Assembly (NCBI GenBank): GCA_036785325.1
Contig: JAXIVH010000010.1
Coordinates: 5,708,012 to 5,772,011 of the forward strand
Source of the DNA: Urophycis tenuis
Lineage: Eukaryota; Chordata; Actinopteri; Gadiformes; Phycidae
Direction of reading: 5' to 3'
DNA: 64,000 nucleotides
Shown here: one piece after another, positions 13,172 to 27,431 of the stretch
Numbering within the stretch: the first letter of the stretch is position 1
How the letters are laid out: every line of letters begins with the position of its first letter
Program-made: the position numbers and the translations under genes
The notes under the pieces: model-generated
Seen by the model: only the letters and a program-made list of their open reading frames with translations
The model's database searches: none
Told to the model about the DNA's origin: nothing

Positions 13172-13339
13172 TTAGCACTTCCTTTGTCCGCCGCTGTACC
13201 ACTTATCCATTCGCTGCCACTCAAAAAGGTTGGGCTGTGGAATGCTAATTCCAACCACGCCGCCACACGCCACGGCGCCGAACAATGCCAAGGTCGCCCC
13301 GCTGAAGAACAACAGGGAGCGGGTGGGATTTGCCGCCAT
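13172..13339 (-). other. Candidate small membrane-type ORF, unproven
   Basis: The minus strand has an ATG in a good initiation context (aaggcatggcgg) and a 55-codon frame ending in TAA, followed at once by an A-run and aacaataattacc. The peptide starts MAANPTRS and has one hydrophobic segment at about residues 9-29 (SLLFFSGATLALFGAVACGG), then a polar tail with two tryptophans. Just upstream of the ATG is a pyrimidine-rich stretch ending in acaag, which could be a splice acceptor. I do not recognise the protein. The DNA is GC- and CpG-rich, which lengthens chance frames, so this may well be spurious. Confidence 0.15.
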
Positions 13340-13509
13340 GCCTTGTGAAAGATTGAACAGAAAGATTTGACACGAGGCAATTACCACAAGGTCACAGAAC
13401 CCCCCACCCCCGTGAACGCAGAACGCGCCAGTGCCACCTGATCGGGATTATGATGTCTTCATTTACATACAGCCGCCGTCGTCGCCGGCAGCAGCAGTCA
13501 ACTGTAGGC

Positions 13510-13815
13510 GATGGTGGTGGTGGTGGTCATGGTGATGGTGGTGCTGGTGGTGATGGTGGTGGTCATGGTGGTGGTGGTGCTGGTGGTGATGGTGGTGGTG
13601 GTCATGGTGATGGTGGTGGTGGTCATGGTGGTGGTGGTGGTGGTGGTGGTCATGGTGGTGGTGGTGGTGAGCTATGGTGGTGGTGGTGGTGATGGTGGTG
13701 GTGGTGGTGGTGATGGTGGTGGTCATGGTGATGGTGGTAGTGGTGGTGGTGGTGAGCGTTGGTGGTGGTGGTGGTGATGGTGGTCGTGGTGGTGGTGGTG
13801 GTGATGGTGAGCGAT
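13510..13815. repeat. GGT/GAT trinucleotide-rich minisatellite
   Basis: About 300 bases consist of ggt, gat, cat, gct and agc triplets in the GG-rich register, with a loose higher-order pattern (ggtcatggtgatggt and variants). Translation gives poly-Gly/Asp, poly-Val/Met or poly-His in the three frames, so none is a real gene. The G-rich strand carries many GG pairs and could fold into two-tier quadruplexes. Confidence 0.93.
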
Positions 13816-15740
13816 GGCAGTCGCGCGGTGTGCGTGGTGATTAACCGACGTGGCGGTCTTAAGTGGCCATCAACGCGCGGCAGAATGCCGGTAGCGATCG
13901 CTGGCATCTGCGTCGTATCCTCTGACGTTCACATTTCTGTTTCTGCAAAACTTTATCAACAACGGAACGCTGCGACGCTAAAGAGTCACATAAAACCCGC
14001 AAACACACCTGAAAGACACCGTACGACATAAAAAGGTAAACCATAACAACATAAAGACATCACGTTCCACACTTTCTGAGGATAGAGCGGGCCATTGTAG
14101 GTGCTTTTATGTATTATTTTATTTTTATGTGGATCTGGTAGGCCCTCTATAAGAGACCTTTGTAGTCACCACCATAGCAGGCGACAATGACTTCAACAAA
14201 CAACAAACGTCTCTTCCTGCACACCAAAGCTGAACGAATACGTGATCAATCATTTTAACGAGGGAGCGTTTACCTTGCATTTGCAAGGGGTGACACTGGA
14301 GCTATGCTCCATCTGTATGTGAACAGAGACACAAAGAAGTGTGATTCTGTTGCTGAGGAAACATTCAGAGGAGGACGTACGAGAAGGACGGTGGTTTGTT
14401 TAGACCCAGCTTGATTTCAAACCGTGTGCATTCAGAAGACATCAGTGATAGCGATATTGTGGAGCGTGTCATTTCCCTGAAAATGCCATCGCCGACTTTC
14501 GAGTCTACACTTCAAATTAAACCTGTGATAGAAGGAGAGGATCTCAAAAACCTGCGCGGATTCCCATTTGTCAGACACAAACATCGGCATGCGTGCGTCC
14601 ACGTGCCCCATCCATCTCATCGCCCAGATTAACTTTCATGTGTATCTAATACCTGACACATAAAAAATAAAGTGGAGTGGGTTTTTCTGAGGGCTGCGCC
14701 ACAGATTACATCCATCAATCGAAGACAGCTACGCTGCCGCAACAATTAATTACGGCGCGTCTCTATAAATAAAGCATCCTCGCTGGCGCCACAAAAGTGA
14801 CAGTCTCGCTAACTACTAACGGTGCCTATGGCTACTGTAAATCACGCAAACTCGTCTGAGTTGTTTATAATATGAAGTCAAATACAGTGTACTTATCCCC
14901 CCACCCCCTCCATCACAATCACAGCATCTGAGGGCTTCATAGAGTCAAGTAAGAGTTAACAGCAGGTATAGGAGCTGAATGTGTTTGGTTTTGAGGTTTT
15001 GAGGTGTTGGTGTAATTCACTCAGTGTTTGTGTGGGGGGTCGCTGTGCTGTTACCTGGGGAGCTCAGGTGCATATAGGGGGCATCATGGGGGGCATGGTT
15101 CACTCTCTTAGGCAGGTTTTGACCCGGAAGGGCAAACAGATGTTGACCGCTGTGGCGCGGAGGCGCTCATCATGCCGGTGTTTTGTTTGTTTGTTTGTTT
15201 TTGCTTTCTTTGTTTTTGGACATTGTGCAGCAATAAACTCACTGTGTTGCAACTAAAGAACAGCGTGGACATTTGTACAATAAGGTATGAGAGCATCAGC
15301 CAAAGCGAGGCGTTATTCCGGACTCAAATACCTCAGTAGCTTGTATTAGGCTGAGCTCCTTTAATAGCAGGTCTAAATGCAAATAAAGTACCCCCCCCCC
15401 ACACCGCAAAAACCCCCGACAAATACACCACTTTGACGCGTGCAGCGGGCGCCAGGTGAACCGGCCTTATATTATGGCAGACGTACAATCTATCCCGGCC
15501 TGATTCGGCGACAAGACAACAGTAATGTGCAAGGCGGTTTCCATTACCCGACAGCCACCATTTAAATGATCTCGATCGATACGTTGTTGGGAGCCGGCGT
15601 TGGTGTTTGTTGCAGTGCGCCAGAAGGCGCGCAACCCCCCCCCCCCCGCCTCCCCAGAGTCAACAGACGCCCAGACGCCGAGCGTAACGGGATTACGAGC
15701 GTCACTGCCTCAAAGTTGAACACTTGTTTGTGTGACCCAC
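13816..15740. other. Gene-free stretch with moderate CpG
   Basis: CpG-rich sequence continues to about 13980. A TATA-like motif (tataaata, 14764-14771) lies just downstream of a homeodomain-type attaatta and a cggcgcg cluster. A (TTTG)n run lies at 15182-15199 and C-runs at 15391 and 15635. No exon was recognised on either strand. Confidence 0.45.
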
Positions 15741-15791
15741 TTTTTTTTTTTTTTTTTCCTTCTCCTCCCCCCCCCCCCCCCCCCCCCCCCC
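15741..15791. repeat. Poly-T then poly-C tract
   Basis: Seventeen T residues are followed by a mixed pyrimidine spacer and about 25 C residues. The result is a 50-base all-pyrimidine strand, prone to triplex formation and to sequencing-length error. Confidence 0.95.
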
Positions 15792-16043
15792 AACCCCAGT
15801 GGCTCATTCATTCGATAATAACATTGTCCTTCTGGCTTGGCAGCCTCAAATACGACCGGTGCCGCTCCAGGTCAGTAGTGTAGCGTGGCACTGCGCTCCA
15901 GCACTGCCCGTCACTATTGAATTATGCATACTATTTACTTACGGGGGTGGGGGTAGACAGGGGGTTTGGATGTGCCTTCCACTGCAGGGTGTTAACAACC
16001 GCGGCATCGCAGCAGCGTAGGTGTTCCAGGGTGTGCTGGTAAA

Positions 16044-16052
<9 letters not shown>

Positions 16053-16075
<23 letters not shown>

Positions 16076-16151
16076 CGCGGCGAAAGGGATGGACTTCATA
16101 TACGCTCCGACAGGGAAATAAAATTTGCGCACACACACACACACACACCAC
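16053..16151. repeat. Two short (CA)n runs
   Basis: A (CA)n run lies at 16053-16076 and a second at 16129-16150, separated by about 50 bases of unique sequence containing a ccgcgg site. Confidence 0.9.
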
Positions 16152-16569
16152 ACAGAATTGGATATATATATGTGATGCATATCGGCCCCTTCAGAGCGGC
16201 GTGTATATGTTATTCTCAAGTACCTCTGCGCGTCGTCACCCCGGAAGACACATCTCAGTGGTAAAAACAGAGGCAGTCAACCACATAAAAAGACACGGTG
16301 GTGGAAGGGAGAAAGGATGTGGCTCAGACTAATAAATACTGTCCAGCAGCAGAGAACAGACAGATGCATTAGTTTAATTCACTTGCATAATGGGGCCAGG
16401 GAGGCTGCCAGGGCCAGAAGGCTGCGCCTGTCTATAGCTGTCCAGGAGTGAGACGGGCTCCGGCACCATGCAGCCACATGCCCTGAACTGTTGCATCTGG
16501 TTCAACCCTGTGTGAATGAAGCTGACAATCATGGTAACTAGATGTTTTTTTTAATGTATGTCCCCTATG

Positions 16570-16784
<215 letters not shown>

Positions 16785-18737
16785 ACTTGGTTATTCGTAA
16801 AAAAGGTGGATCCACAGGTGGACACATTTCATGGTTCCGATGGTGCTCCCATATTTTTTCCTCCCCTGTACCACACTGCCCGGAGCCACTCACGACAAGC
16901 AGCGGTTTGAATGGGAATAAATGAATACTTAGAACTCGAAGGGCACGCAGCATTGCTCTCTGGGAAGTGGGCACAATACACTGCCTTGAGCCCCTGAACC
17001 ATTCGCACGAGAGAACGTCATTTCCATTTCCAGCTCCCAACTCCAACTTCCAACGCCATTCAAATGCACACGGCGCTCAACAGTTGACCGCCATTACGGG
17101 GCCTGTTCCGCCCGCCTGACGGGCAAAATGAAAAGCAACGGAGGAGAGAGACCCAACATCCATGACTACAGATGGCGGTTCCTGCCTCTGTCCATGGTGC
17201 TGACACCGGCTCTCAGCTGACTGCGCCGATAGCTGTGAATGTGAGCACCAACAGCTTAGTCGAAGAGCGCATCTTTTCCGCTTCGCCGGGTTCCCTGCCG
17301 TGCCGACAGGCGCGTTCTTAGATTTAGTTCTTTAGTTTCCAACGTGTAAATATGAGTTCGTCAGCGCAGGTTGAGGTCTTAAATACCATCACAAAAAGAA
17401 ATGTAATGGTTCAGGTGTCTTCTTGGCATGGCACCCACACCAAAGTTGACTCATTACAAAAGTAGTTATTTAAAGCAAATACAAGGTTTTTGAAGGGAAA
17501 CCTAGCACCAAACCGCTTGGGGGACAGTAAGCAGCATTACAGCACCACTACATCTCACCGTCAAAGAAATCCATTTTATGAGCATGATATGGTGGAAGAT
17601 ACGGCAGTGAATGGCAGCATGCTTTCTGTGTGCACCGTGACTGATGACAGCTCCTCTGAGAATGGACGGACGTCTCGCACTGCAGTCGTATCTGGCAACG
17701 GTGAACTGCTGACAGAGATTACTGGTTATGGGAAGACATTTTGAGAGATTATTGGCCAACAACAGCAAGTTGGTGTGTAATATTGGAGAAACCAAGAATC
17801 GGAATTAATGGGAGGCATTGGCACGTTTTTGTATTGAGGCAGATTGAAATGAATGTCATCATCATGCTATGTCAGAGGTGTCACATGGTGAAACTCTTGG
17901 CTACACTGTACCGCAGACCTGTCACCAGAGGCATCATGGAGCACGCATGCAAATCTAACAGGAGCTCTTGGCGCTGCTTTTCCACGACTGTTCGGCTTCA
18001 CACTGCCATGGCTGTGTTTCAAAGGCATCCTCTCACTCAAAACGAGCATGTTTCAAACCGAGGAGGTGACATTGAAGACTTTCTATGTCGCACCCGCGGT
18101 CCTCACCCAATACTCTGTGCTTCTCGGTCACAAACAGCAGCTCCAGGAAAACACACTCAATACAGGAGACTTGTTGAAATATGTTTAGTCGACATTCTTG
18201 AAATCTACCAAACATCTGTCCATCTGTCAATAGGTCCCAGGGAAGCTTTCTAATGGGGTTTGAGTGCTGAACACTGACTTTCTATGTCTTGACCTCTCTC
18301 GTAGAGATAACTATAAAGAGTGAATGTCCAAACTGAGCTAAGCTCTTTTTCTATGCAGCCCTAGGGCATGTGAAGTCCACAGTAAAGCAATTATGGATGG
18401 ATTCACGGGCAAAGATTCAGTGTGCTGTATTTCAGCAATTCAGATTCAAATTCAGTATTAAATATGAATAATAATAATAGTAACAACCATCATCATCATC
18501 ATGCTGACAATGATCTTGACACACTGATCTCTCTGATAAAACACACTTTTTTTTTCAAAGGCAGCTGTTGTCCTTCAGTGTCTTGCAGGTCAGATCTTGT
18601 CCATTAGCCCCTTCACAAACTTTCTGCTGCCTTGTCAGCAACCCTCTCATCCCCAATTACTGCCAGTGCAGTGGTGCTGGCCATCAACTCTGATTCAGCA
18701 ATTAATGCTCTGGGAAAATGACCCCCTTACTGCAGTC
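16785..18737. other. Gene-free stretch
   Basis: A plus-strand frame of 170 codons at 17741-18253 is the longest non-repeat frame here. It shows no recognisable motif, overlaps minus-strand frames and does not look coding. A short (CAT)n lies at 18489-18502. Nothing else was supported. Confidence 0.45.
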
Positions 18738-18798
18738 GCTCTCTCTCTCTGTCCCTCTCTCCCCCCTCTTCCTCCCTCTCTCTTGCCCTCTTCCTTCC

Positions 18799-18840
<42 letters not shown>

Positions 18841-18909
18841 CCTTCCTCCTCCCTCTTCCCCTCTCTCTGTCTCTCTGCCCCTCTTCCTTCCTCTCTCTCT
18901 CTCCCTCTC
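18738..18909. repeat. (CT)n-rich polypyrimidine tract
   Basis: About 170 bases are almost entirely C and T, with ctctctct arrays and cctcctccc interruptions. The complement reads as RERERE. Long mirror-like polypurine/polypyrimidine tracts can form intramolecular triplex DNA. Confidence 0.93.
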
Positions 18910-19093
18910 GTCTGTCTGCAAGGGGAGCGATATTGATGTTAACGCGGTGCAGGGGAGGCAATTGGGACATATTTCTTCGGCTTTTCCCCCCCGCAAGAAG
19001 GACAGCCAGGGTTGGATGTGATTGTGCTTTTTGGTGGCATTAAGAAGGAATACAAGGGTGTTAGTGCCATGATCTATCTGTCTTTCTCGTAAA

Positions 19094-20790
<1,697 letters not shown>

Positions 20791-20845
20791 GCTCGGCCCA
20801 GTAAACTGCATAGTCGTGGACAACACAATGCTGGACCCTCCCAGT

Positions 20846-20936
20846 CCAATCAGAACCCGAGAGCCCATTGGTTCCTGCGCCACGACGCGTTCATCCACCT
20901 GGGTGGCCCTCAACACAATCCTGAGGTGAAATATGC
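20846..20936 (+). promoter_or_regulatory. Paired CCAAT boxes in opposite orientation
   Basis: A CCAAT pentamer in the tccaatcag context lies at 20846-20850, and an inverted one (attgg in cccattggttcc) at 20867-20871, starts 21 bases apart, about two helical turns. About 55 bases downstream is an AT-rich aatatgcataa. Full NF-Y-type contexts in close pairs are typical of promoters. No transcript can be shown, so this is only a candidate. Confidence 0.3.
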
Positions 20937-21578
20937 ATAAGAGGGTGGAGTTGCCACTCAGTGCGTGAACCCTCACCCAGCCCTTCCTCGGCCAGCTTGG
21001 CATTCATCACACATCACCCATGAATGTGTCTGGTGTGGAAGGTTCTAAAGAAAGCCCCATAATTCACCCACTCACTAAAGATCCTGGATGCCGTTTTATT
21101 TGTCCGTCAATGTTTACATGGGTGCTTGGGTAAATGCGTGGGTTTTGTTGTTGTGTGTGCTCGTGTGCGTATATGTGTATGTCTGTGTGTGTGTAGGCTT
21201 GTTTGCTTTGAAAGGCTGTCGTGCAGAGCTGTCAAGGAGACGCTGTCCTGTTCCTTCCCACATCGATGTAATTGCGATGGCGTGTCGTGTGAGTCCCCTC
21301 GGTACCCAGATGATCTAACTAACCCGTCACTCCTCTACGCCTGCCTTCCCAGCATGACCAGCTACATGTTAACCGAAAGGGACGAGGGACTCGCAGGATC
21401 TGTGTGAATGTCTCTCTGTCTCTCTCTCTCCCTCTCCTATTGAAATAATGCCAGTTGTGCCCCATCAGGTTGCATTGGTGCATGTATCAGAGCTTCGGCG
21501 GACTGACTGACCTTCTTTTCAGCCATTGTATTCAATTAATTACAGAGCAGGAGCTCTTTCCAGACCTGAAAGTGAAAT
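20937..21578. other. Gene-free stretch
   Basis: Contains a short TG-rich patch at 21157-21195 and a ctctctct run at 21411-21430. No coding region was recognised. Confidence 0.45.
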
Positions 21579-21697
21579 GTGTGTGTGTGTGTGTGTCCGT
21601 GTCTGTGTGTGTCTGTGTCTGTGTCTGTGTGTGTGTGTGTGTGTGTCTCAATGGTAAGTGTATGTGTGCATGTGTGTACAGGCATGCATTCGGCCGT

Positions 21698-21774
<77 letters not shown>
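21579..21774. repeat. Interrupted (TG)n microsatellite ending in (GA)n
   Basis: A TG array with tctg/ccgtg interruptions (21579-21646), about 50 bases of partly unique sequence, then a longer TG array (about 21696-21766) ending in gagagagaga. Confidence 0.95.
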
Positions 21775-21775
<1 letters not shown>

Positions 21776-22830
21776 ATTGGACGTTCGGGCAGTGGAACGA
21801 TATCAGCATCTCAGGTGTTATTGCTGTGTCTGGCTTCTCTGACAGCAGGCCCATTTGGCCACACCAGGGGGAGGGGGGGCACACAGGGGGGCCGTGAGTG
21901 AATCCAACATTAAAGTGTATTTACGCTACGGGGTGGAATGGGTCTCAATGGCCGCATTATGACAAGCAGCGCAGCAGATGTCAACAGGGCACAGGAGTTA
22001 TGCAGGTGCATAAAATAATAATGGTGGTTGGATCAATGGCACACACGCGGTCGCGCAAGCCACCATTACAAATTCATGTATTCATCATGCATGGATCCGT
22101 CCTCCTGCCCAACATGTTGGGGAGTCGGGTAACCGTGGCTGCACTGCATCGTTAAACTGGATCACGTTGTGGTGATCCAGTCAGTGAATGATTTGTTGTT
22201 GACCGATCGGGGCGCTATGACCATAATCTTACATCCCCATTCCAGTCATTTAATATATCGATAATGACAGACATATCAGGATATAGCACTTTTTTTTTGT
22301 TAATTCAATAAATAAAGGTCTATTTTTGCTAAGAAATTAAAATTATGATTGTATGAGTATTCATCAATTATTCTTTTCCCATTTGATAAAGAACTTGATT
22401 TTGGAACAAAATTAACATAACAGCATCAAGGGAAACGTTACATATAACCGGCCAAGCCGACGATATTAAAACGTGAAATATCAAAAGGCAAACACAACAC
22501 GAGTTTCGAGTAGAGCAGCAAATATGTGCCTTCCGTGTAAAAAAAAACATACAAAAAAAAAAAAAACACCCCAGAACTGGCGGGGTAGATGCAGGCCGAC
22601 ATGATGGGATTACAGCGCAGCGATACGGCGTAAACAAACAGAAGGGTTATTATTGCATTCGAAGTCAGGTGAGGATGTTGTTTGTGTAGCGAGCCAGGTC
22701 ACAGGCACACACCGCCACCACACTTTGAATCCCCCGCGGAGAGAGCCTGTCGTTCAGCTACAGAAGCTGTGAGACCACCACTGCTCAGTGAAAAGTCTTC
22801 GCACAAACAGCCAGGAGGGTACGGAGGAAG

Positions 22831-22833
<3 letters not shown>
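21775..22833. other. Gene-free stretch
   Basis: Contains A-runs at 22541-22567 and a G-rich patch at 21869-21891. No gene recognised. Confidence 0.45.

Positions 22834-22894
<61 letters not shown>
22834..22894. repeat. (GA)n microsatellite
   Basis: About 60 bases of pure GA dinucleotide. The RERERE and SLSLSL frames across it are artefacts. Confidence 0.97.
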
Positions 22895-22900
<6 letters not shown>

Positions 22901-25087
22901 GGATCTGTACATATCATCCAAACACGAGTGACTACTTGAAATGACACGGTAAGCCACAGTAAAAAAAATAAATAAAAAAAAGCAATGAACAAGTCGATGT
23001 TTGAACGACAGTCTCCAGCCTGTGAGTTCTTAAATGGCCTGTCCATGACAAAGGAAGCACTGAGCCAACTGGTCAGTGAGTGCTTGCTGTGCTTTTGCGG
23101 TGGCTTGCAGTCACGCAGGGGTCAAAGCAAGCGCAGGCAACCAAAAGCTATTTCATGTACTTTTTTTTTTTTTTAATCAAAACAAGAGACACGAGATAAC
23201 CTGAACAAAGCACAGACCTCAATTAGCCAGGTTTCTCTCTCTCTCTATGCAAACCCTTTTGTCTGCATATTAAAAACTATAAGGGGGGGCCCCAACGTTT
23301 GAAGCTTCAGTCAGTTCATTGAAGGATGAGGAGATGAAAGGGGTGAGAGGCAGCACAGGACTTCACAACCTCGCCTGGGAATCCCATGGTTACATCATGG
23401 AACGAGCCATGCATGTAAACTGTTTAAGGCCTGTTAATATGGGTCTCTTTTTTCCTGTGTGTGAGTGTGTGTGTGTGTGTGTGTGTACTCCATCCACATG
23501 CAACTCCATCACTCGTTGTGGTATGAGGCTGAAATCAAGTGTCCTTTGGCAAAGGGAACGGTGGAGAGAATAAATAAATCAGTTCAGTGTCTTAATGCTG
23601 GTCGGGGTTTCAGCCACTCCTGGTCTCGTTCCCTCCACCTCCCCGAGGCGTCGAGCGCCGCCGCCATACGCACTGATGTCACACGCGCCCTGGCTTTAAA
23701 ACGACCCATCCTTCCTAGAAACATCTCCCTCTCCTCCCCCCTTCCTCACCCCTTTCCCTACCTGCAGTTCAAACAGAGGGCTGGTGTGAGGGGAGGGTCG
23801 TCCGTAAAGAGCGACATGTTTGCTTGTGAACAAAGTTGTTCAAAATCGTTCCTGAGAGGAAACGCGATGTGCTCCGCGTTCAACACACATCACACACACA
23901 CACACACACACACGCGTGTTAACAGATACATCGGCCCGATACAAAGGACCAGAGGAGGCACTGCACGATAGAGCTTGCGCATCATCGGAATGCCTCGTGG
24001 TATTGTTTGCTGCAGACACTCAGCCATGCTGAGAGGACTCGGGAGAGCTGCAGGACTGTCAAATCCTAAATCGACGTAAATATACTGTAACAGAGGCTGT
24101 GAGAAGCGGTGTGGGAGTTTCAAACACAACAGTGGCTCCCCATGACAAATCATTTCACACTTAACAATGACCAACGAAATCCTACCGTTCCTGCCAGCAA
24201 AACTAACATTTTGAATGCTCCCATATCCCCAAAACGGCAGCAGTCAATGCAAAGCAATGGCACAAAGCCCTACACATCTTACACCGAGATTAAGGGCAGG
24301 ATAACGATTCAAGTCATCACTTATGTGTGATAAAATCCAGATGCACATTGGAGGTTTTGCCTCGTGGACTAAATCGATGCAAGGATGGCATTACGAATGA
24401 TTGTGGTCGTTTTATGGCCTTTACCATTTGGGAGACTCACCGCTGTGTTTTCAAGCCGGCGAACGCAGTGTGATCTGCCTTTTGATCTGTGCCGACATTT
24501 GCAAAAAAAAATATTTAAAGCAGCCCGGCGTGCTGTTTTTGTGCAAAAGGCGAATTGGCATAGATGGCTGCCTTCGGGGTCCCCACTGTGGAGGCATGAA
24601 AAGACATTCATCCATCACAGCCATGTATGGCCGCGACGGGTCGCGCGCCACTCATAATTGATGAATCATCCAGAAGAATAGGAACGCCGGGCGGACGCTG
24701 TTCTTCAGTGCTGCACAAAATGAATCCAGTTATTCCAACAATTGTGCCGGGCTAATCACATGGACACAACACAAATTAATTGTTCTCCGGACAAGGGGTG
24801 GGTGGGATCACGGCCAGTTATTTAGTTCTCCGAAGGTTGTCATGGTGACCGAAGGAGGAAACACGGGAGATATATGAAAATGACGACTAACTTAGAATCA
24901 CACACAGTCTCTGAATACAGAGTCTTATAATGTCCCTTGCAATAAGAACGACGTCTGGGAGATCGCTGCATTATTTGTATGTGTATACGGTACCAGTTCC
25001 TCATCCAAAATGGCAAAGAACAATTTGATCCGCAAAACGTCCACTTTGAGCCGTTTGTCTTTCATGCTTTGCTTGGGTGCAGCAACA
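22895..25087. other. Gene-free stretch, partly CpG-rich
   Basis: A T-run lies at 23161-23174, TG runs at 23458-23486 and a CA run at 23894-23913. A small CpG cluster lies at 23643-23690 (aggcgtcgagcgccgccgcc). The 24661-24860 segment looks like a conserved non-coding candidate (attccaacaattgtg, gggctaatcacatgg, caaattaattgttc). No exon was recognised. Confidence 0.4.
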
Positions 25088-25120
25088 CCCCCCCCCCCCC
25101 CCCCCCAAAAAAAAAAAAAA
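25088..25120. repeat. Poly-C/poly-A homopolymer junction
   Basis: About 19 C residues are followed directly by 14 A residues. A second C-run lies at 25254-25268 after A-rich DNA. The lengths are unlikely to be exact. Confidence 0.93.
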
Positions 25121-27277
25121 CATTAAATCAGCGGCAGCACAAAGTCGATTCTCAAGTGGCATCGCCTCCCGAAAGATGTTCACACACACGCGGTTTATCA
25201 TGTGGTTAATAATTCGAAGAAACGAAAAAAAAAGAAGAAAAAAATGGAGAAAACCCCCCCCCCCCCCCAGAGCATGGCGGGGCGCGGTGGGCGAGTGCGA
25301 GTCCCTGGCTGCCCAGGAGCAGACGGTTTGTATTCCTTCCCTGCCCTCTGCTTGCCGTGTCAACATCCCTGCTGAGGCTCAACACCGCTAAGCTATTTCC
25401 TGTCACAGCATTGACAGCTAAATCTCAGGACATTGTGTTCCACAACGAGCGCCTGCTATCCTGGGACCCTGGAACGTTGTAGGTAAAAGCCATTTGGAAA
25501 TGTAGGCGGCGGTGTGTCGCAAGTAATGGTCTGTCACTGTAAGTGTTGTTGGGAGTGCATGTGCGTGCGAGTGTGTTGTTTGCGTGTGTGTGTCTCTGTG
25601 TGTGTGTGTGTTTGTGTTGGGGGATACATCTAACAAAACACATCATCGTCATTCCTTGACTTTTAAACTAGGCTCATTGCCAACGGTAGTTCTTAAATTA
25701 AAACACACTACAGAAATAGCTAATAGAGAAATAGAAATTCAGTTTTAGTGACACTGTATTGTCATTTTACTTGCTGAAAACAGAAAAAGAATTGCATAAG
25801 GATGTAAAACAAGGAAATTAAGTGAAAGTGAAGGTAATATCACAAATTGGCCCTGTTGTCATGATGGTGTTTCCTTACCATGGTCTGGTACAGGCCCGGT
25901 CATAGAAATAATGACACTAATACAATACTTTGAGAGGGTTTTACTACATTTTAAAGTCGCCTTTTTTCCTGAAAATTGCATTCATTTTGCAGTCTGCCAA
26001 ATGTGGAATCAAACAATAGGCCACACTGAATGACTTGATCATGAGTAAAAAGCTAGCCTTGGTTTCTTAACACCACTACGAATTTTGTCAGCATTTATTG
26101 ATATACCTGCTTTGAAGTGATGTGAAAAAAGCAGCCGGACAACAAATGAACGACACGCCCTGCTTGACCTATCCTGTAATATGTGTGTGTGTGTGTGTGC
26201 GTGGCTGTGCGTGTACATGTTTGGGTGGCCAACCAAAAGTTAAATGACGAATGTTCATGTCTGCTATGCTAAAGCTAAATGGCTTGTCTTGTGTTTAATG
26301 ATTTGTGTAGCAGAAGCCAATATTAATAGAGGTTTAAGGACGTCTCGACAAATGACCTGTTGTATTTTAACTCCCTCTGGTACACAATACTCTCCGTCAC
26401 TGATCATGTCATTGAACACTTGTATACAGCCTGAGACAAATCTATGGTTTTACAGTGCAGGGCATTATTGCCAATTACTTCAATGGTCAGACAGATAAAT
26501 GGTGTGTGACTAAGCCTGGCAATGTTGCCATGAGGATAGGAATACTGTCTAAATGGCTAATGTTACTGGCACGCCACTAGCTACACTACAACATAAAAAA
26601 AAGGAATCCATATATACGTTCCAGTTTCTGATTCCAGCAGCAATCCTGTACTTGTAGCTGAATGTTTTTGGAAACTTGGTGGCACTTTAATTTGCAGTTG
26701 CTACAACAGTGATTGAAAGCTTTGTCATCAGTCCTACTCGGAGGTTGCTGCTAAATTAGCAAAATTAATGACAGTAAACATAAAAGACTAATGGGCCTGG
26801 TGTTAATTGATGACATTGTCAAATCTTTTGTGAAACCCATTACATTTCTCATAGTACCACTGCGGGTGAAAAAAAAGTTGGGTGTATGCACTGGGCACTC
26901 AAATGCATCTTATTTAATCAAAAATAACATGACATGTATATCTATGAATGGGCGTGGATCCTGTCACGAAGACCCAGACACGTTTTTTTGAGTTGACTAT
27001 ATCTAGGATGTGCTGCTTATCACATTCCCAGCAGCGTAGCTAATGATAGAACTGCGACGTCATACAATCTAATGGAATCTGACAGCCTCTCACCTTCCAG
27101 AGCCACAGTAACTACAGCTCAACTCCCCATAAATGTATCCTCTGGCAAATCAATAGATTTCGTCCATTGCGAGTGCATTTCATGTTCACTTAAGGCCCCA
27201 CAGCCTCCATCGCATGCCATTAGGAGCCTTTCCATGCATGTCAGCAAACCACTGAGAACATTTTATCAGTATCTGTT
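25121..27277. other. Gene-free stretch
   Basis: Contains short TG/TTTG runs at about 25568-25616 and 26180-26199. No domain-bearing frame, RNA gene or transposon boundary was seen on either strand. Confidence 0.5.
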
Positions 27278-27431
27278 AGTAGCACGTTTTGTGAGTGTAA
27301 TCATTCATCACACACACACACACGCATATACACATACACACACACACACACAGTAGCACGTTTTGTGAGTGTAATCATTCATCACACACACACACACGCA
27401 TATACACATACACACACACACACACACACAC
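27278..27431. repeat. Tandem duplication of a 74-bp unit containing (CA)n
   Basis: The unit starts agtagcacgttttgtgagtg, continues through aatcattcatcacacac, cgcatatacacatac and a CA run, and is repeated immediately with a 74-base offset (27278-27351 and 27352-27425). Within the unit the copies look identical by eye; only the final CA run is longer. This fits a recent slippage or unequal-exchange duplication, or an assembly duplication. Confidence 0.9.

Noticed and set aside
13450..13907. Glycine-, valine- or histidine-rich frames of 80-88 codons
   Set aside because: They are the three registers of the GGT/GAT repeat and are open only because the repeat lacks stop codons.
17741..18253. 170-codon plus-strand frame
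   Set aside because: No family motif and overlapping minus-strand frames; most likely a chance frame.
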